From: Streptomyces sp. RPA4-2
GTDB taxonomy: Bacteria; Actinomycetota; Actinomycetes; Streptomycetales; Streptomycetaceae
Length of the DNA stretch: 64,000 bases
Reading direction: 5' to 3'
NCBI RefSeq assembly: GCF_012273515.2
Contig: NZ_CP050975.2
Location: 372,001 to 436,000 of the forward strand
Made by a program: the position numbers and the translations under genes. The notes beneath the pieces were generated by a model. It saw nothing but the letters and a program-made list of their open reading frames with translations, ran no database searches and had not been told where the DNA came from. Shown here one piece after another: positions 26,051 to 35,634 of this stretch. Each line of letters begins with the position of its first letter. Within the stretch, counting starts at the first letter, position 1.

Positions 26051-26460
26051 TGTCTCTGCTCGACGCGCTGCGGGCCATCGGCGGTACGGGGCGCGGGGGC
26101 GAGCACACACTGGGCCGCCACCTGGACGCCGGTCAGATTCAGGTGCTGCGAAGTCGCGCCGCTGCCCTGGGACCCGCGAGGCATTACCTGCTTGAGGTCG
26201 AGTGGCCCCAGCTGTACCGCAGGGCCGAACGGCTCCGTACGGCCGGAATTCCTGCCACGGATGGGGAGGTACGTCGGCTGGTGGCCCGCATGGATGAGCT
26301 GAGCGCGTTGTTCTCCAGCGGTGACGCCGGTGTCTCCGCCGGTGTACGGGCTGCCTGGCATGACGATCCAGCGGCCATGTCCGGGGACTCGAGTGCTCCG
26401 GTCGACGACTGGTGCGAGCTCTCCGACTACCTGAACCGCGCTCGCCACAACCCCCGTTGA
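26035..26460 (+). pseudogene. MerR-like regulator lacking its DNA-binding domain
   Basis: The frame runs SLLDALRAIGGTGRGGEHTLGRHLD, HYLLEVEWPQLYRRAERLRTAG and VRRLVARMDELSALFSSGDAGVSAGVRAAWHDDP to stop 26460. The helical C-terminal pattern with 'MDELSALFSGGDxGxSAGVRAAWRDDPAAMSG' resembles effector domains of TipA/MerR-like activators. No HTH is encoded. The frame begins inside or just after a MerR-type operator, suggesting a deletion that fused the operator to the gene interior. The start is uncertain (TTG 26020 or GTG 26035 would be required). Confidence 0.5.
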
Positions 26461-26861
26461 ACGGCACGTGCCGCGCGGCTGCGCACCCGGTACGGCTGTC
26501 CGCCTGCCGGGGTACCACCACCTGTGGTGCGCAGGCATCCAGGAACGCCATCGGATCGGCCGGGAGTTGGGACCGAACGGCTTGCCCGTCGCCACCACGA
26601 CGCCGAGGAAGACGAGGAAGACGGGGTCGCCCTCTCAGGGCCCGCTCGGCCCGCTTGTCGGCGGAGGTCGACGCGGAGGTGACGCCCGTGTCCGCCGGTC
26701 GCAGTGCGCGTCCGCGGTGGCGACGATCCGCTCGCGGGAGGTCGCCGTCTCTCGTGACCGCGGCCGAGGACCGACCCTCGGCCGCGGGGATCACCGACTT
26801 GTGCGCCATCATGCGGGGTAAGCCACCGCATCCCCGGTCGGGAAACGGCGGAACGCCCCGC
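26461..26861. other. Intergenic, no gene seen
   Basis: 400 bp between the MerR-like remnant and the CoA-transferase stop. Arg-rich open frames on both strands are compositional. There is no repeat or family match. Confidence 0.45.
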
Positions 26862-28115
26862 TCACGGCGACGACCCCTCCGCGTCGATGGTCGCGGGAAT
26901 CGCTCCCTGCGTGCGCAGTTCGGCGATCTCGACGGGGCCGAATCCCAGCTCGCCGAGGATCTCGTCGTTGTGCTCGCCCAGGTCCGGTGCCCGTTTCGCA
27001 GGCACCTTCGGTACGCCGCGGAGGTTGACCGGGCTGCTGATGGTTTCCGTCAGCCCCTCGACCCCCTCCAGGGGCACGACGATGTCGTTGGCGCGCAACT
27101 GCGGGTCCTGGGCGGTCTCCTCGGGCGTCTGGATGAGGCTGTAGGTGATACGTTCCCGGCCCAGTGTGTCCTGCCAGTAGGCGAAGGGCCGCGAGCGGAA
27201 CTCGGTGTCGAGCAGTTCGCTCAGCGCGCCGGCGTTCCGGACGAAGCCCTCGAGGTCGGCGAACCGGGGATCCTCGAGCAGCTCGGGGTGTCCGACGGCC
27301 CGCGTCAGCCCCGGCCAGTGCGGGGGCGAGGCGACCAGCATGAACCACTCGCCGTCCGCGGTCCGGTACGGATTGATCAGCGGGTTCGCCGGCGCCTTCC
27401 GGTCGTGCAGCTCGAACGGTGTGCCGCCGGCGAGTGCGCCGGCCACGAGTGTTCCCGTGGCCCAGACGCCCGTGGCGAGCAGCGACGTTCCGACGTCGGC
27501 CCCTTGTCCGGTGCGTTCGCGATGGTAGAGGGCGGTCGTGATCGCGGCGTAGATGGCGATCGCCGTCGTGTAGTCGCCGCTGCCCCACACCGGGACGGTC
27601 GGCGGGGCTCCCGCGTCGCGGGTGGAGGCCAGGAGGCCGCTGCGCGACCAGTAGGCGGTCAGGTCGAAGCCCGGCTGCCGGGCGTCGGGACCCGCGTCAC
27701 CGAAGCCGGTGATGTCGGCGTAGACGACGCGCGGGTTCCAGCCCGCGATCTCCTCGTAGCCGAGGTGCAGCTTCTCGCGCGTGCCGTGCGGGAAGTTGGT
27801 GATCACCACGTCGGCCCACTCGACGAGTCGCTTGAGGACCCCGACAGCGGCCGGTGACTTCAGGTCGATCACCATGCCACGCTTGTTGCGGTTGGCGAGG
27901 TGCCAGCCGTAGTTGGCCTGAGCCCGGGGACTGGGCGGCACGGAACTCAGCCTTCGCTGGGGATCGCCCGCCCCCGGCGGCTCGATCTTGATGACGTCCG
28001 CTCCGAAGTCGGAGAGCATGGTGGCCGCGGCCGGTCCCGCGATGAACGAGGACGCGTCGAGGACCTTCAGACCGGTGAAGACGGATTCAGTGGTGGATTC
28101 AGTGGTCATCGTCAT
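26862..28115 (-). CDS. CaiB/BaiF family III CoA transferase
   Basis: A 417-residue family III CoA transferase: FTGLKVLDASSFIAGPAAATMLSDFGADVIKIE at the N-terminus, the NRNKRGMVIDLK loop, the catalytic Asp at Asp151 in GFDLTAYWSRSG, and RTADGEWFMLVA. It moves CoA between acyl-CoA and a free acid through an aspartyl-CoA anhydride. Its start overlaps the acyl-CoA dehydrogenase stop by one base (TGATG, 28113-28117), so the two are translated as a unit. Pairing with a glutaryl-CoA-dehydrogenase-like enzyme suggests a shared dicarboxylyl-CoA pathway, with CoA donated to the acid that the dehydrogenase uses (inference). Confidence 0.93.
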   Translation of the reverse strand: MTMTTESTTESVFTGLKVLDASSFIAGPAAATMLSDFGADVIKIEPPGAGDPQRRLSSVPPSPRAQANYGWHLANRNKRGMVIDLKSPAAVGVLKRLVEWADVVITNFPHGTREKLHLGYEEIAGWNPRVVYADITGFGDAGPDARQPGFDLTAYWSRSGLLASTRDAGAPPTVPVWGSGDYTTAIAIYAAITTALYHRERTGQGADVGTSLLATGVWATGTLVAGALAGGTPFELHDRKAPANPLINPYRTADGEWFMLVASPPHWPGLTRAVGHPELLEDPRFADLEGFVRNAGALSELLDTEFRSRPFAYWQDTLGRERITYSLIQTPEETAQDPQLRANDIVVPLEGVEGLTETISSPVNLRGVPKVPAKRAPDLGEHNDEILGELGFGPVEIAELRTQGAIPATIDAEGSSP

Positions 28116-29341
28116 CACTTCACGAAGGCGCTGAGGCCGCCGGTGACGGCGCGTCCGACGATCAGGGTCTGGATCTCCCGCGTGCCCTCGTACGAGTAGA
28201 GGGCCTCCGCGTCGGCCACGAAGCGGCCGACCTTGTAGTCGAGGACGATGCCGTTGCCGGCGAGCAGTTCCCGGGCCCACCCGACGCTCTCGCGCATCCG
28301 CACGGTGCAGTAGGCCTTGGCCAGGGCCGACTGTTCGTCCCTGAAGATCCCGGCGTCCTGCAACTGGGCCAGGCGCGTCACCATCCCGCACGAGGCCGTG
28401 GCGTTGCCGAGCATCTTCACCAGCAGATCCTGCACGAGCTGGAAGCCTCCGATCGGGCGCCCGAACTGCTCGCGCTCCTTCGCGTACTGCAGGGCGATCT
28501 CGTAGGCGCCGAACATCACCCCCACCGCCTGCCACGCCACACCGCTGCGCGTCTGGCGCAGAATGCCGGCGGTGTCCTTGAAGGTGTTCGCGTTCTGCAG
28601 CCGGTTGGCCTCCGGAACACGGCAGCCTTCGAGCACGATGTCGGCGTTCTGCACGATGCGCAGCGCCATCTTGTTCTCGATCTTCGTCGCGGTGAACCCG
28701 GGGGTGTCCTTCTCCACGACGAAGCCCAGTACGTGCTGCGTCTCGACGTCACGGGCCCAGACGACCACCATGTCGGCGAACGTCGCGTTTCCGATCCAGC
28801 GCTTGGCTCCGTCGAGGATCCACTCGTCGCCGTCCCTGCGCGCGGTGGTGCGCAGGCCGCCCGCCACGTCGGAACCGCCGTGCGGCTCGGTCAGGGCGAA
28901 GGCGCCGATCTTCTCGAAGCGGCTCATCGACGGCAGCCAACGCCTCTTCTGTTCGTCGGAGCCACAGGCGAGGACGGTGCCCATGGCCAGACCCGTGTGC
29001 ACGCCGCAGAACGTCGCCAACGAGGCGTCGGCATGCGCGAATTCGAGTGCGAGGAAGCCTGAGAAGAGGTTGCTCGGCCTGGGTTCCGTGGAGTCCGGGT
29101 CGGCCCAGTCCACCAGCCCGAGACTCCCGAAGCCCTCGACCAACTGGAAGGGGAACTCGGCCCGGGCCCAGTAGTCGTCGACGATCGGAGCGGCCTGCGC
29201 GCGGAGGAACTCGCGGACGGACTCGATCTTCTCCCGCTCGCTGTCCGTGAGCAGGTCCTCGAAGGCGTAGAAATCGGCGGGCAGCGGTCCTTTGTCCAGG
29301 TAGGGACCTGACGGGGTCGGCAACTGCGTGGTGCCGCTCAT
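28115..29341 (-). CDS. Acyl-CoA dehydrogenase, glutaryl-CoA-dehydrogenase-like
   Basis: A 408-residue FAD enzyme: LTEPHGGSDVAGG (FAD/substrate loop), GAKRWIGNATFADMVVVWAR, a C-terminal helical bundle with QFGRPIGGFQLVQ, and catalytic Glu385 in YSYEGTREIQTLIVGR. The Glu position and YEGT context are those of the glutaryl-CoA dehydrogenase group. It oxidises an acyl-CoA at C2-C3 and passes electrons to ETF. ATG 29341 follows GGGAG. First gene of a two-gene operon with the CoA transferase. Confidence 0.93.
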   Translation of the reverse strand: MSGTTQLPTPSGPYLDKGPLPADFYAFEDLLTDSEREKIESVREFLRAQAAPIVDDYWARAEFPFQLVEGFGSLGLVDWADPDSTEPRPSNLFSGFLALEFAHADASLATFCGVHTGLAMGTVLACGSDEQKRRWLPSMSRFEKIGAFALTEPHGGSDVAGGLRTTARRDGDEWILDGAKRWIGNATFADMVVVWARDVETQHVLGFVVEKDTPGFTATKIENKMALRIVQNADIVLEGCRVPEANRLQNANTFKDTAGILRQTRSGVAWQAVGVMFGAYEIALQYAKEREQFGRPIGGFQLVQDLLVKMLGNATASCGMVTRLAQLQDAGIFRDEQSALAKAYCTVRMRESVGWARELLAGNGIVLDYKVGRFVADAEALYSYEGTREIQTLIVGRAVTGGLSAFVK

Positions 29342-29693
29342 GGCAATCTCCCTCAAGCGCTGTGGGACATGGCACGGAGATCCGAGCCCGTCGGTGCTCT
29401 GGGCGCCTGGCGTTTCGGTTCTCCGGCGCGATTCAACGCGGATCCCGGACCGATCCCCCGGACCCGCGCCGTGCGGGGGTGCCGTTCTCGCCGCAGACCA
29501 CTCCAGTGGCCTGCCATCAGCTGGTGTGAGGTCCCGTACGAGAGCCACGGCCGGGCACGAAGCACTGCCGGCCGACCGTCGGCAGCAAGCGCTCACCATG
29601 ACCTGCGATGCCCGGTGCCCTCACAGCGAGCCCCCTTGTCGGGGTTGTCGCCGATTTGAGCGTCTACGAAATGCGGTTCTCACAAGTGATCCA

Positions 29694-29724
29694 TTGACAC
29701 ACCCTCGTTCTGGACCAGTAATTG
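29694..29724 (+). promoter_or_regulatory. Candidate promoter of the S53 protease
   Basis: TTGACA (29694-29699) lies about 95 nt before the protease start. A -10 is less clear: AGTAAT at 17 nt or TAATTG at 19 nt. GTTGGGCCCGAGTTGGGCCC (29755-29774) is a direct repeat between it and the gene. Confidence 0.4.
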
Positions 29725-29790
29725 ATCATCGACGGATGTGAATCCGCCATCGTTGGGCCCGAGTTGGGCCCTTTCATGGATTGGTGAACA

Positions 29791-32451
29791 GTGTCGATAT
29801 CGCCACCCGCGAGAAGTGCCGCCACAGGCTTCCGCATACTTGGCCGAGGCGTCGTGGCCCTGGGTGCCGCCGCGACCCTCGTACTGATGGGGGGCCTGCC
29901 TTCCGCACAGGCGGCCCAGAGCTCCGACTCCGCACACGTCCACACGGGGACGTCGGCAGCAGCGACAACGTCGGACGCGACCGGCCCGACCGGACCGAAC
30001 GCCCCGACCCGGCTTGAGCCCGTCTGCGGAACGCCCGGCAAGGATCGGGCGACCTGCTACGCGATGCGCGCCGCGGACGAGACTCCCGTGATGCGGCTCA
30101 GTGCCGCGGCCACCCCCGCCGGGCTGGGCCCCAGGGACATCCAGAGCGCCTACAGCCTGCCCGCGGACGGCGGCGCCGGCCAGACGATCGCGATCGTCGA
30201 CGCGTACGACAACCCCGACGCCGAGGCCGATCTGGCCGTCTACCGCGCGCAGTACGGCCTCCCCGCCTGTACGACCGCCAACGGCTGCTTCACCAAGGTC
30301 GACCAGCGCGGCGGCACCTCCTACCCGCAGCCCAGTGAATCGTGGGCCGGCGAGATCGCTCTCGACCTGGACATGGTCTCGGCATCGGCCCCGGGCGCAC
30401 ACATCCTCCTCGTCGAGACGGACAACGACGGTCTGGAGAATCTCGCCGCCGGTGTCGACCGCGCGGTCGCCCTCGGCGCCAAGTACGTGTCCAACTCCTA
30501 TGGCCGGCCTGGCGACTTCGCCTCCGACCTGTCCACCTACGGCGCCTCCTACGACCACCCCGGCGTCGCCGTGGTCGCGGCCACCGGCGACAACCGGTAC
30601 GGAGTCTCGTTCCCCTCGACGCTGCCCTTCGTGACCGCCGTCGGCGGAACCGCGCTCACTCCCGCCCCGGACACCGCCCGCGGCTGGACGGAGACGGTCT
30701 GGGCCCGTGACCCCTACGGACCCGGCTCCGGGTGCGCGCAGTACCAGGTCAAGCCCGACTACCAGAAGGACACCGGGTGCACCGGCCGCAGCGTGTCGGA
30801 TGTCTCCGCCGTCGCTGACAACGTTGCCGTCTACCTCACCTACGGTGCGGGCGGCGTCGGCTGGCAGCGCTACGGGGGCACCAGCGCCGCCACTCCGCTG
30901 ATCGCCTCGGTGTACGCGCTCGCGGGCACCCCTCGCCCTGGCACCTCCCCCGCCGCCTACCCGTACGCGGCCGGCGGCGCCGGGCTCAACGACGTCACCA
31001 GCGGCACCAACGGCAGCTGCACCAGCGACTACCTGTGCAACGCCGGTCCCGGCTACGACGGCCCGACCGGCCTCGGCACCCCCGCAGGCCTGGCCGCGTT
31101 CCGCAGCGGGCCGCACGGCACGCTGTCCGGAACGGTCAAGGACGCGGCGTCCGGCAAGCCGGTCGCCCACGCGACCGTGGGTTCGGGTCTCGACGTCGCG
31201 ACGACCGACAGCCGGGGCGCGTACCAGCTGGACCTGCCCGCGGGCACCGTCAAGGACCTCACGGTCCGCGCCTTCGGCTACACCACTTCGACCCCCGCCA
31301 CCCTCACCATCGCGGACGGCCAGTCCCTCTCCCGCGACTTCCGCCTCGCCGCCATTCCGCGTGCGAAGGTCCACGGCACCGTCAAGGACGGCTCCGGCCA
31401 CGGCTGGCCGCTCTACGCGAAGGTCACGGTGGACGGTTCCCCCGAAGCCCCCGTCTGGAGCGACCCCGCCACCGGCGCCTACGAGCTCTCCCTGCCCAAG
31501 GGAGCGGACTACGGCCTGGAAGTCACCGCGGCGCTGCCCGGATACGAGCCCGCGGAACAGTCCGTCACCGTCGGCAGGCATCCGGTCGGCAGGAACTTCA
31601 CCCTGGACGCGGACCCCGACTCGGCCACGGCCGTCGGCTACACCCTGCGACGCGAGGGCACGACGGAGACGTTCGACTCCAACACCTCGGCCCCACAGGG
31701 CTGGACGGTGTCCAATGCCTCCGGGACCGACAACGGCTGGGAGTTCGACGACCCGATCCAGCGTGGCAACGCGACCGGAGGCAGTGGCTCCTTCGCCGTC
31801 GTCGAGAGCGACAACTGGCCGATCGGCCCGCACCAGGACAGCCAGTTGATCAGCCCGGTGTACGACTTCTCCGGCAGCGAGTCGGCCGAGCTCGACTTCA
31901 AGACGGCCTATCTGTACAACCCGAACAACCAGCAGATGAGCGTGGACGTCACCACCGACGGCGGCACCACCTGGCAGACGGCCTGGGCCACCTCCTCCAC
32001 GAGCGGGGACGGCAGGGACCACCGGACCGTTCACGTCCCGCTGCGGGCGTACGCGGGTGACAAGGCAGTCCAGTTGCGCTTCCACTTCGTGGCCAACTGG
32101 GGCTACTACTGGTCCGTCGACGACGTGTACGTCGGGACGCGCGACCTCCTACCGGTGTCCGGCGGCCTGACCGTCGGCACCGTCCGCGACGGCCGCACCG
32201 GCGCGGGCCTGGTCGGCGCCACCGTGGCCGACTCCGGGCATTCGGACGCCACGACGGTCACCGTCGCGACACCGGACGACGCGGCGGTCGGCGACGGCTT
32301 CTACACCCTGTTCCTCGCCGGCCCGGGCAAGCACACGCTGCGCGTGAGCGCTCCCGGCCACGTCACCGCGTACCCGGCGACCAGAGTGCGTGCGGACCGG
32401 ACAGTCCGCGCGAACCTCCGCCTGAAGGCCGCCCCGGCGACCTCCGGCTGA
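29791..32451 (+). CDS. Secreted S53 (sedolisin-like) serine protease with accessory domains
   Basis: 886 residues. A signal peptide ends at AQAA (residues 39-42). The S53 domain (about 75-455) has Glu188 and Asp192 (GEIALDLD), oxyanion Asp267 in ATGDNRYG, and Ser365 in YGGTSAATP, so the Glu-Asp-Ser triad is complete; DVSAVADN at 337-344 is the calcium-region motif. No large S53 propeptide is present. Two carboxypeptidase-regulatory-like beta domains follow (about 455-535 and 535-625), then a MAM/immune-inhibitor-A-like domain (about 640-800; GWTVSNASGTDNGWEFDDP) and a third CarboxypepD_reg-like domain. It is likely an exported acid or neutral peptidase degrading protein substrates. GTG 29791 is the only start giving a signal peptide. 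Confidence 0.9.
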   Translation: MSISPPARSAATGFRILGRGVVALGAAATLVLMGGLPSAQAAQSSDSAHVHTGTSAAATTSDATGPTGPNAPTRLEPVCGTPGKDRATCYAMRAADETPVMRLSAAATPAGLGPRDIQSAYSLPADGGAGQTIAIVDAYDNPDAEADLAVYRAQYGLPACTTANGCFTKVDQRGGTSYPQPSESWAGEIALDLDMVSASAPGAHILLVETDNDGLENLAAGVDRAVALGAKYVSNSYGRPGDFASDLSTYGASYDHPGVAVVAATGDNRYGVSFPSTLPFVTAVGGTALTPAPDTARGWTETVWARDPYGPGSGCAQYQVKPDYQKDTGCTGRSVSDVSAVADNVAVYLTYGAGGVGWQRYGGTSAATPLIASVYALAGTPRPGTSPAAYPYAAGGAGLNDVTSGTNGSCTSDYLCNAGPGYDGPTGLGTPAGLAAFRSGPHGTLSGTVKDAASGKPVAHATVGSGLDVATTDSRGAYQLDLPAGTVKDLTVRAFGYTTSTPATLTIADGQSLSRDFRLAAIPRAKVHGTVKDGSGHGWPLYAKVTVDGSPEAPVWSDPATGAYELSLPKGADYGLEVTAALPGYEPAEQSVTVGRHPVGRNFTLDADPDSATAVGYTLRREGTTETFDSNTSAPQGWTVSNASGTDNGWEFDDPIQRGNATGGSGSFAVVESDNWPIGPHQDSQLISPVYDFSGSESAELDFKTAYLYNPNNQQMSVDVTTDGGTTWQTAWATSSTSGDGRDHRTVHVPLRAYAGDKAVQLRFHFVANWGYYWSVDDVYVGTRDLLPVSGGLTVGTVRDGRTGAGLVGATVADSGHSDATTVTVATPDDAAVGDGFYTLFLAGPGKHTLRVSAPGHVTAYPATRVRADRTVRANLRLKAAPATSG

Positions 32452-32466
32452 CCCTCGTCGCAGTTG

Positions 32467-32512
32467 GGTGTCCCCGGCCCCGGCCCCACCGTGGTCCGTA
32501 GCCGGGGGCACC
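32467..32512 (+). terminator. Hairpin after the S53 protease
   Basis: GGTGTCCCCGGC (32467-32478) pairs with GCCGGGGGCACC (32501-32512), a 12-bp stem with one G-U pair and a 22-nt loop, starting 16 nt after the stop codon. Confidence 0.65.
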
Positions 32513-32652
32513 CTCGAGTCGGGGGCGCCGCGCGCCGGACGGCGAAACAGCGCACGTGTCGGTCATCGCCGCCAGGGTTACGCTGGTTCCCAGGAAGCCG
32601 GGACATCGGAGACGGATCTCGTCCGATACCTTCTGTGGTCGGAGGAAACACG

Positions 32653-33039
32653 ATGGGCGACCAGGAGATTCGCGCGGCGCTGGACCGGCACTGGGAGGCG
32701 TCCGCGGCCGGGGACCAGGACACCGAGCACGAGATCTACCACGACGACGTCATCACTGATTACCCCCAGTCGGGAGAGCGCATCCACGGTCGCCGCAACC
32801 TTCAGGCCTTGCGCTCACACCATCCGGCCAAGCTCACGTTCACCATCCGCCGGATTCTCGGCAGTGGAGATCTCTGGATCACTGAATACGTGATCGACTA
32901 CGACGGGAAACCGGCGTCCACCATCAGCATCATGGAATTCCGCGACGGCAAGGTCGCCCACGAGACCCAGTACTTCGCGGATCCCTTCGCTCCACCCGCC
33001 TGGCGAGCCCAATGGGTGGAGTCGATGCCGCACGTCTGA
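32653..33039 (+). CDS. SnoaL-like/NTF2-fold protein
   Basis: A 128-residue small NTF2-fold protein: IRAALDRHWEASAAGDQDTEHEIYHDDVITDYPQSGERIHGRRNLQALRS is the standard SnoaL-like opening, followed by ISIMEFRDGKVAHETQYFADPF. ATG 32653 follows GGAGGA (32641-32646). Such proteins are small-molecule isomerases, cyclases or uncharacterised. It is monocistronic, and a link to the neighbouring secreted hydrolases is not implied. Confidence 0.9.
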   Translation: MGDQEIRAALDRHWEASAAGDQDTEHEIYHDDVITDYPQSGERIHGRRNLQALRSHHPAKLTFTIRRILGSGDLWITEYVIDYDGKPASTISIMEFRDGKVAHETQYFADPFAPPAWRAQWVESMPHV

Positions 33040-33105
33040 CGCCCGCCTCCGATCCGCTCGGCTTGCCGCGCCCCCACGCCACGCCCCAAGCGACGGGACG
33101 TCGGT

Positions 33106-35634
33106 CTACGGGGTCGCCGCCGATCGCAGGGTCCACAGATGGTCCGCGGTGCCGTTGTCGGAGTACTGGACGACGTTGGCGCTGTCGCTGGTGGACATGC
33201 CGGCGACGCCGAGCAGCAGGCCGCTGTTCTTGTTGACGATCTTGTACTGACCGCCGCCGGCGTCGATCAGCCGCCACAAGTGATCGCTGGTCCCGTTGTC
33301 GTGGTACTGCTGAATCTGGGCGCTCAAGGCGGTAGAGGCGCCCTGCACGGCGAGGAGCAGACCGCTGTTGACATTGACGATCTTGTACCAGCCACTGCCG
33401 GCTTTGACGAGTTTCCACAGGTGGTCCGGAGTACCGCTGTCCGCGTACTGCTGCACATCGGCACTGTCGGCAAGCGAGGCGTGGTCGACGGCGAGGAGTT
33501 TGCCGCTGTTGACGTTGGCGATCTGGAAGACGGGCGGGGCCCAGACCTGGAATTCCGACAGCCCCCACCCGGTGCCGCCACCGGCGTTGGGTGCCACGAC
33601 GCGCAGCCGACTGGTCGTCAGGGGCGGGAAGGTGATCTCGTTCTCGGCGTTCGCGGTGGGAGCGCCGGGAGAGCGGGTCTGTCCGGGTACGGTGGCCCAC
33701 GCCGTGCCGGTCCAGTACTGCAGGTCGTACGTGGCCGGGGTGCGCACGCCGCCGCCGTCGTCGTAGAAGTACAGCCGCACGTCACCGGTCTTCTGGTCGC
33801 GGCCGAAGTCGACGCCGTAGTAGTCGCTGGGGTGGCCGGTGGCGTACGAGGTCCAGCGGCTGTTCTCGGGAATCCCCTGCCGGTAGACGATGCCGTCGAC
33901 GGCGTTCCAGACGTTGTCGTAGCTGGAGGTGTAGGAGGCGAAGGGCTGCGGACCGGACGCGAAGCGCTGCCCGTTGGCGGCTATGTCCGCGGTTGCGTCC
34001 GTGCTCGGCCGGGTGTTCGGCGCACCGACGTCGACCGTGACCGGGCCGAGGTCCGTCCTGGCGGCGACCTGGCTGCCGTCGACGTAGACGTGCAACCCGG
34101 CTCCCTGGCCGTAGCGGCCTCCGGTGCGGTCCCACAGTACGGTCACGTTGTGCCCGTGGTACGGGGTGTTCTCCAGCGCGAAGTGGTCCCAGTCGGCCGG
34201 TGCGAGCGGCTTGACGACCAGGGTGTCGTCGCTCTGGCCCCGCAGGCCGATGAGTCCGGAGATGACGTTGTCGTCGTAGGTGGAGTGGTTGTAGTCCTCG
34301 CTGTGGTTGTTCCCGTCGTACAGCCAGTTGTCGCTGTCCGGGTCATGGGCCTCGGCGACGTAGGGGACGCCGCCCCGGTACTGGGTGGCGGCATAGGTGT
34401 GCAGCAGTTGGACGTAGTCGCTGCTGGAGAACACCGACTGGGCCGGGTAGTCCTCCAGCAGGTTCGCCGCCGCTGTCAGCGTCTGGGACGTGGCGAACGG
34501 CCAGGAGGGGCCGTCCCAGCGGCAGCAACCGCCGGCCTGGTACATGAACCAGGGGCTGCGCCGTTCCACCGTCGTCGGCCCGTAGGGGGCGGCGAAGCCG
34601 TTGGAGTCCTTGAGTTGGGCGAACGCTCCGGCGTTCGCGGCCGGCGCCATGTCGAACATCCAGGGCAGATAGCCCATCAGCTCGCGGCTGCCGGTCTTGC
34701 CCAGGGAGGGGTTGTTGTCCCGGGCCACGCCGTAGTAGAACTGCCGTCCCGCGTCCCACAGGTGTGTCTGCACCGCGCTGCGCAGAGCACCGGCGCGGGC
34801 CTGGAAGTCGTCGGCCGTGCCGGTGTCACCCGCCAGCGCGGCGATCGCGGCGATCGCCCGCGCGTCACCGTACTGGTAGGCGTTGATCGTCGGCCGGTAG
34901 CCATGGCCCCCGTGATACGGCTCGGAGGACTCATACGACGAGGCGGAGTACTCCGTCGCGTCCCACACCGGCGCCTGCCAGTACAGGCCCAGAGTCCGGT
35001 TGAAGTGGTTGCCCCAGCCGTCGTACTGCTTGACGAGCGACGCCAATTGGGACTTGGCGAAGCCGCGGTCCCCGGTGGCCAGCATCTGCTGCCACACCGC
35101 GTCGGCCGCCCAGAAGCTGTACTCGTGGGCCCAGTCAGACGTGTCGGCGTTCACACCGTCGGTCTGCGGTTTGGGGAACTGTCCCGGGCCACCGAGCCAG
35201 TAGTCGACGACGTCCTTGGCGTACGTCTGGTCGCGCAGCCACCGCCCCTCGGTGATCTGGTGTCCGGCCGCGGCCGAGATCCCCCCGTACGGAGCGCCGT
35301 AGCCGACGGGTTGGAGGAACTCGCTCGACAGCCAGCCGTACTCCGGCCCGGTGTAGACCAGATGTTCCTTGTAGGTCTGCCAGCGGTAGTAGTACACGTC
35401 CCGGATCTGCTGGTCGGGCACGTCCAGGAAGGGGATGTTGGCCTTGTACCAGGCCGGGTCCTGAACGCCCTTCAACAACGCGTCGTGATCGAGGAACGAC
35501 GTGCCCGCCGGAGCGGGGGAGGCGACCGCGGCGGGCACTCCGGCCGCGGCGGGCGAGGTGCCCGGCCCACCGAGCAGACTGCTGAGCACCGCCACGGCGG
35601 CGGCCCCGCCCCACCATCTGCCCAACCTCACCAT
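33106..35634 (-). CDS. Secreted (alpha/alpha)6 glycoside hydrolase with discoidin-like and ricin-lectin domains
   Basis: 842 residues. A signal peptide (residues 1-31) is followed by a six-hairpin catalytic domain (about 45-520; YYYRWQTYKEHL, HEYSFWAADAVWQQML, CCRWDGPSWPFATSQTLTA, YNHSTYDDNVISGLIGL) of the GH63/MGH1-like group. A F5/8-type C (discoidin/CBM32-like) domain lies at about 555-705. Last is a ricin-type beta-trefoil (about 707-838) with three QIANVNSGKLLAV-like repeats, each with a QQY...DHLW element. It should hydrolyse a plant or fungal glycan while anchored by two carbohydrate-binding modules. ATG 35634 follows GGAGGGG. A LacI-type operator lies about 110 bp upstream. Confidence 0.9.
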   Translation of the reverse strand: MVRLGRWWGGAAAVAVLSSLLGGPGTSPAAAGVPAAVASPAPAGTSFLDHDALLKGVQDPAWYKANIPFLDVPDQQIRDVYYYRWQTYKEHLVYTGPEYGWLSSEFLQPVGYGAPYGGISAAAGHQITEGRWLRDQTYAKDVVDYWLGGPGQFPKPQTDGVNADTSDWAHEYSFWAADAVWQQMLATGDRGFAKSQLASLVKQYDGWGNHFNRTLGLYWQAPVWDATEYSASSYESSEPYHGGHGYRPTINAYQYGDARAIAAIAALAGDTGTADDFQARAGALRSAVQTHLWDAGRQFYYGVARDNNPSLGKTGSRELMGYLPWMFDMAPAANAGAFAQLKDSNGFAAPYGPTTVERRSPWFMYQAGGCCRWDGPSWPFATSQTLTAAANLLEDYPAQSVFSSSDYVQLLHTYAATQYRGGVPYVAEAHDPDSDNWLYDGNNHSEDYNHSTYDDNVISGLIGLRGQSDDTLVVKPLAPADWDHFALENTPYHGHNVTVLWDRTGGRYGQGAGLHVYVDGSQVAARTDLGPVTVDVGAPNTRPSTDATADIAANGQRFASGPQPFASYTSSYDNVWNAVDGIVYRQGIPENSRWTSYATGHPSDYYGVDFGRDQKTGDVRLYFYDDGGGVRTPATYDLQYWTGTAWATVPGQTRSPGAPTANAENEITFPPLTTSRLRVVAPNAGGGTGWGLSEFQVWAPPVFQIANVNSGKLLAVDHASLADSADVQQYADSGTPDHLWKLVKAGSGWYKIVNVNSGLLLAVQGASTALSAQIQQYHDNGTSDHLWRLIDAGGGQYKIVNKNSGLLLGVAGMSTSDSANVVQYSDNGTADHLWTLRSAATP

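Noticed and set aside
29680..32085. 801-codon open frame on the minus strand
   Set aside because: Shadow of the S53 protease; Gly/Val/Arg-rich translation without family features, while the + strand has a full catalytic triad.
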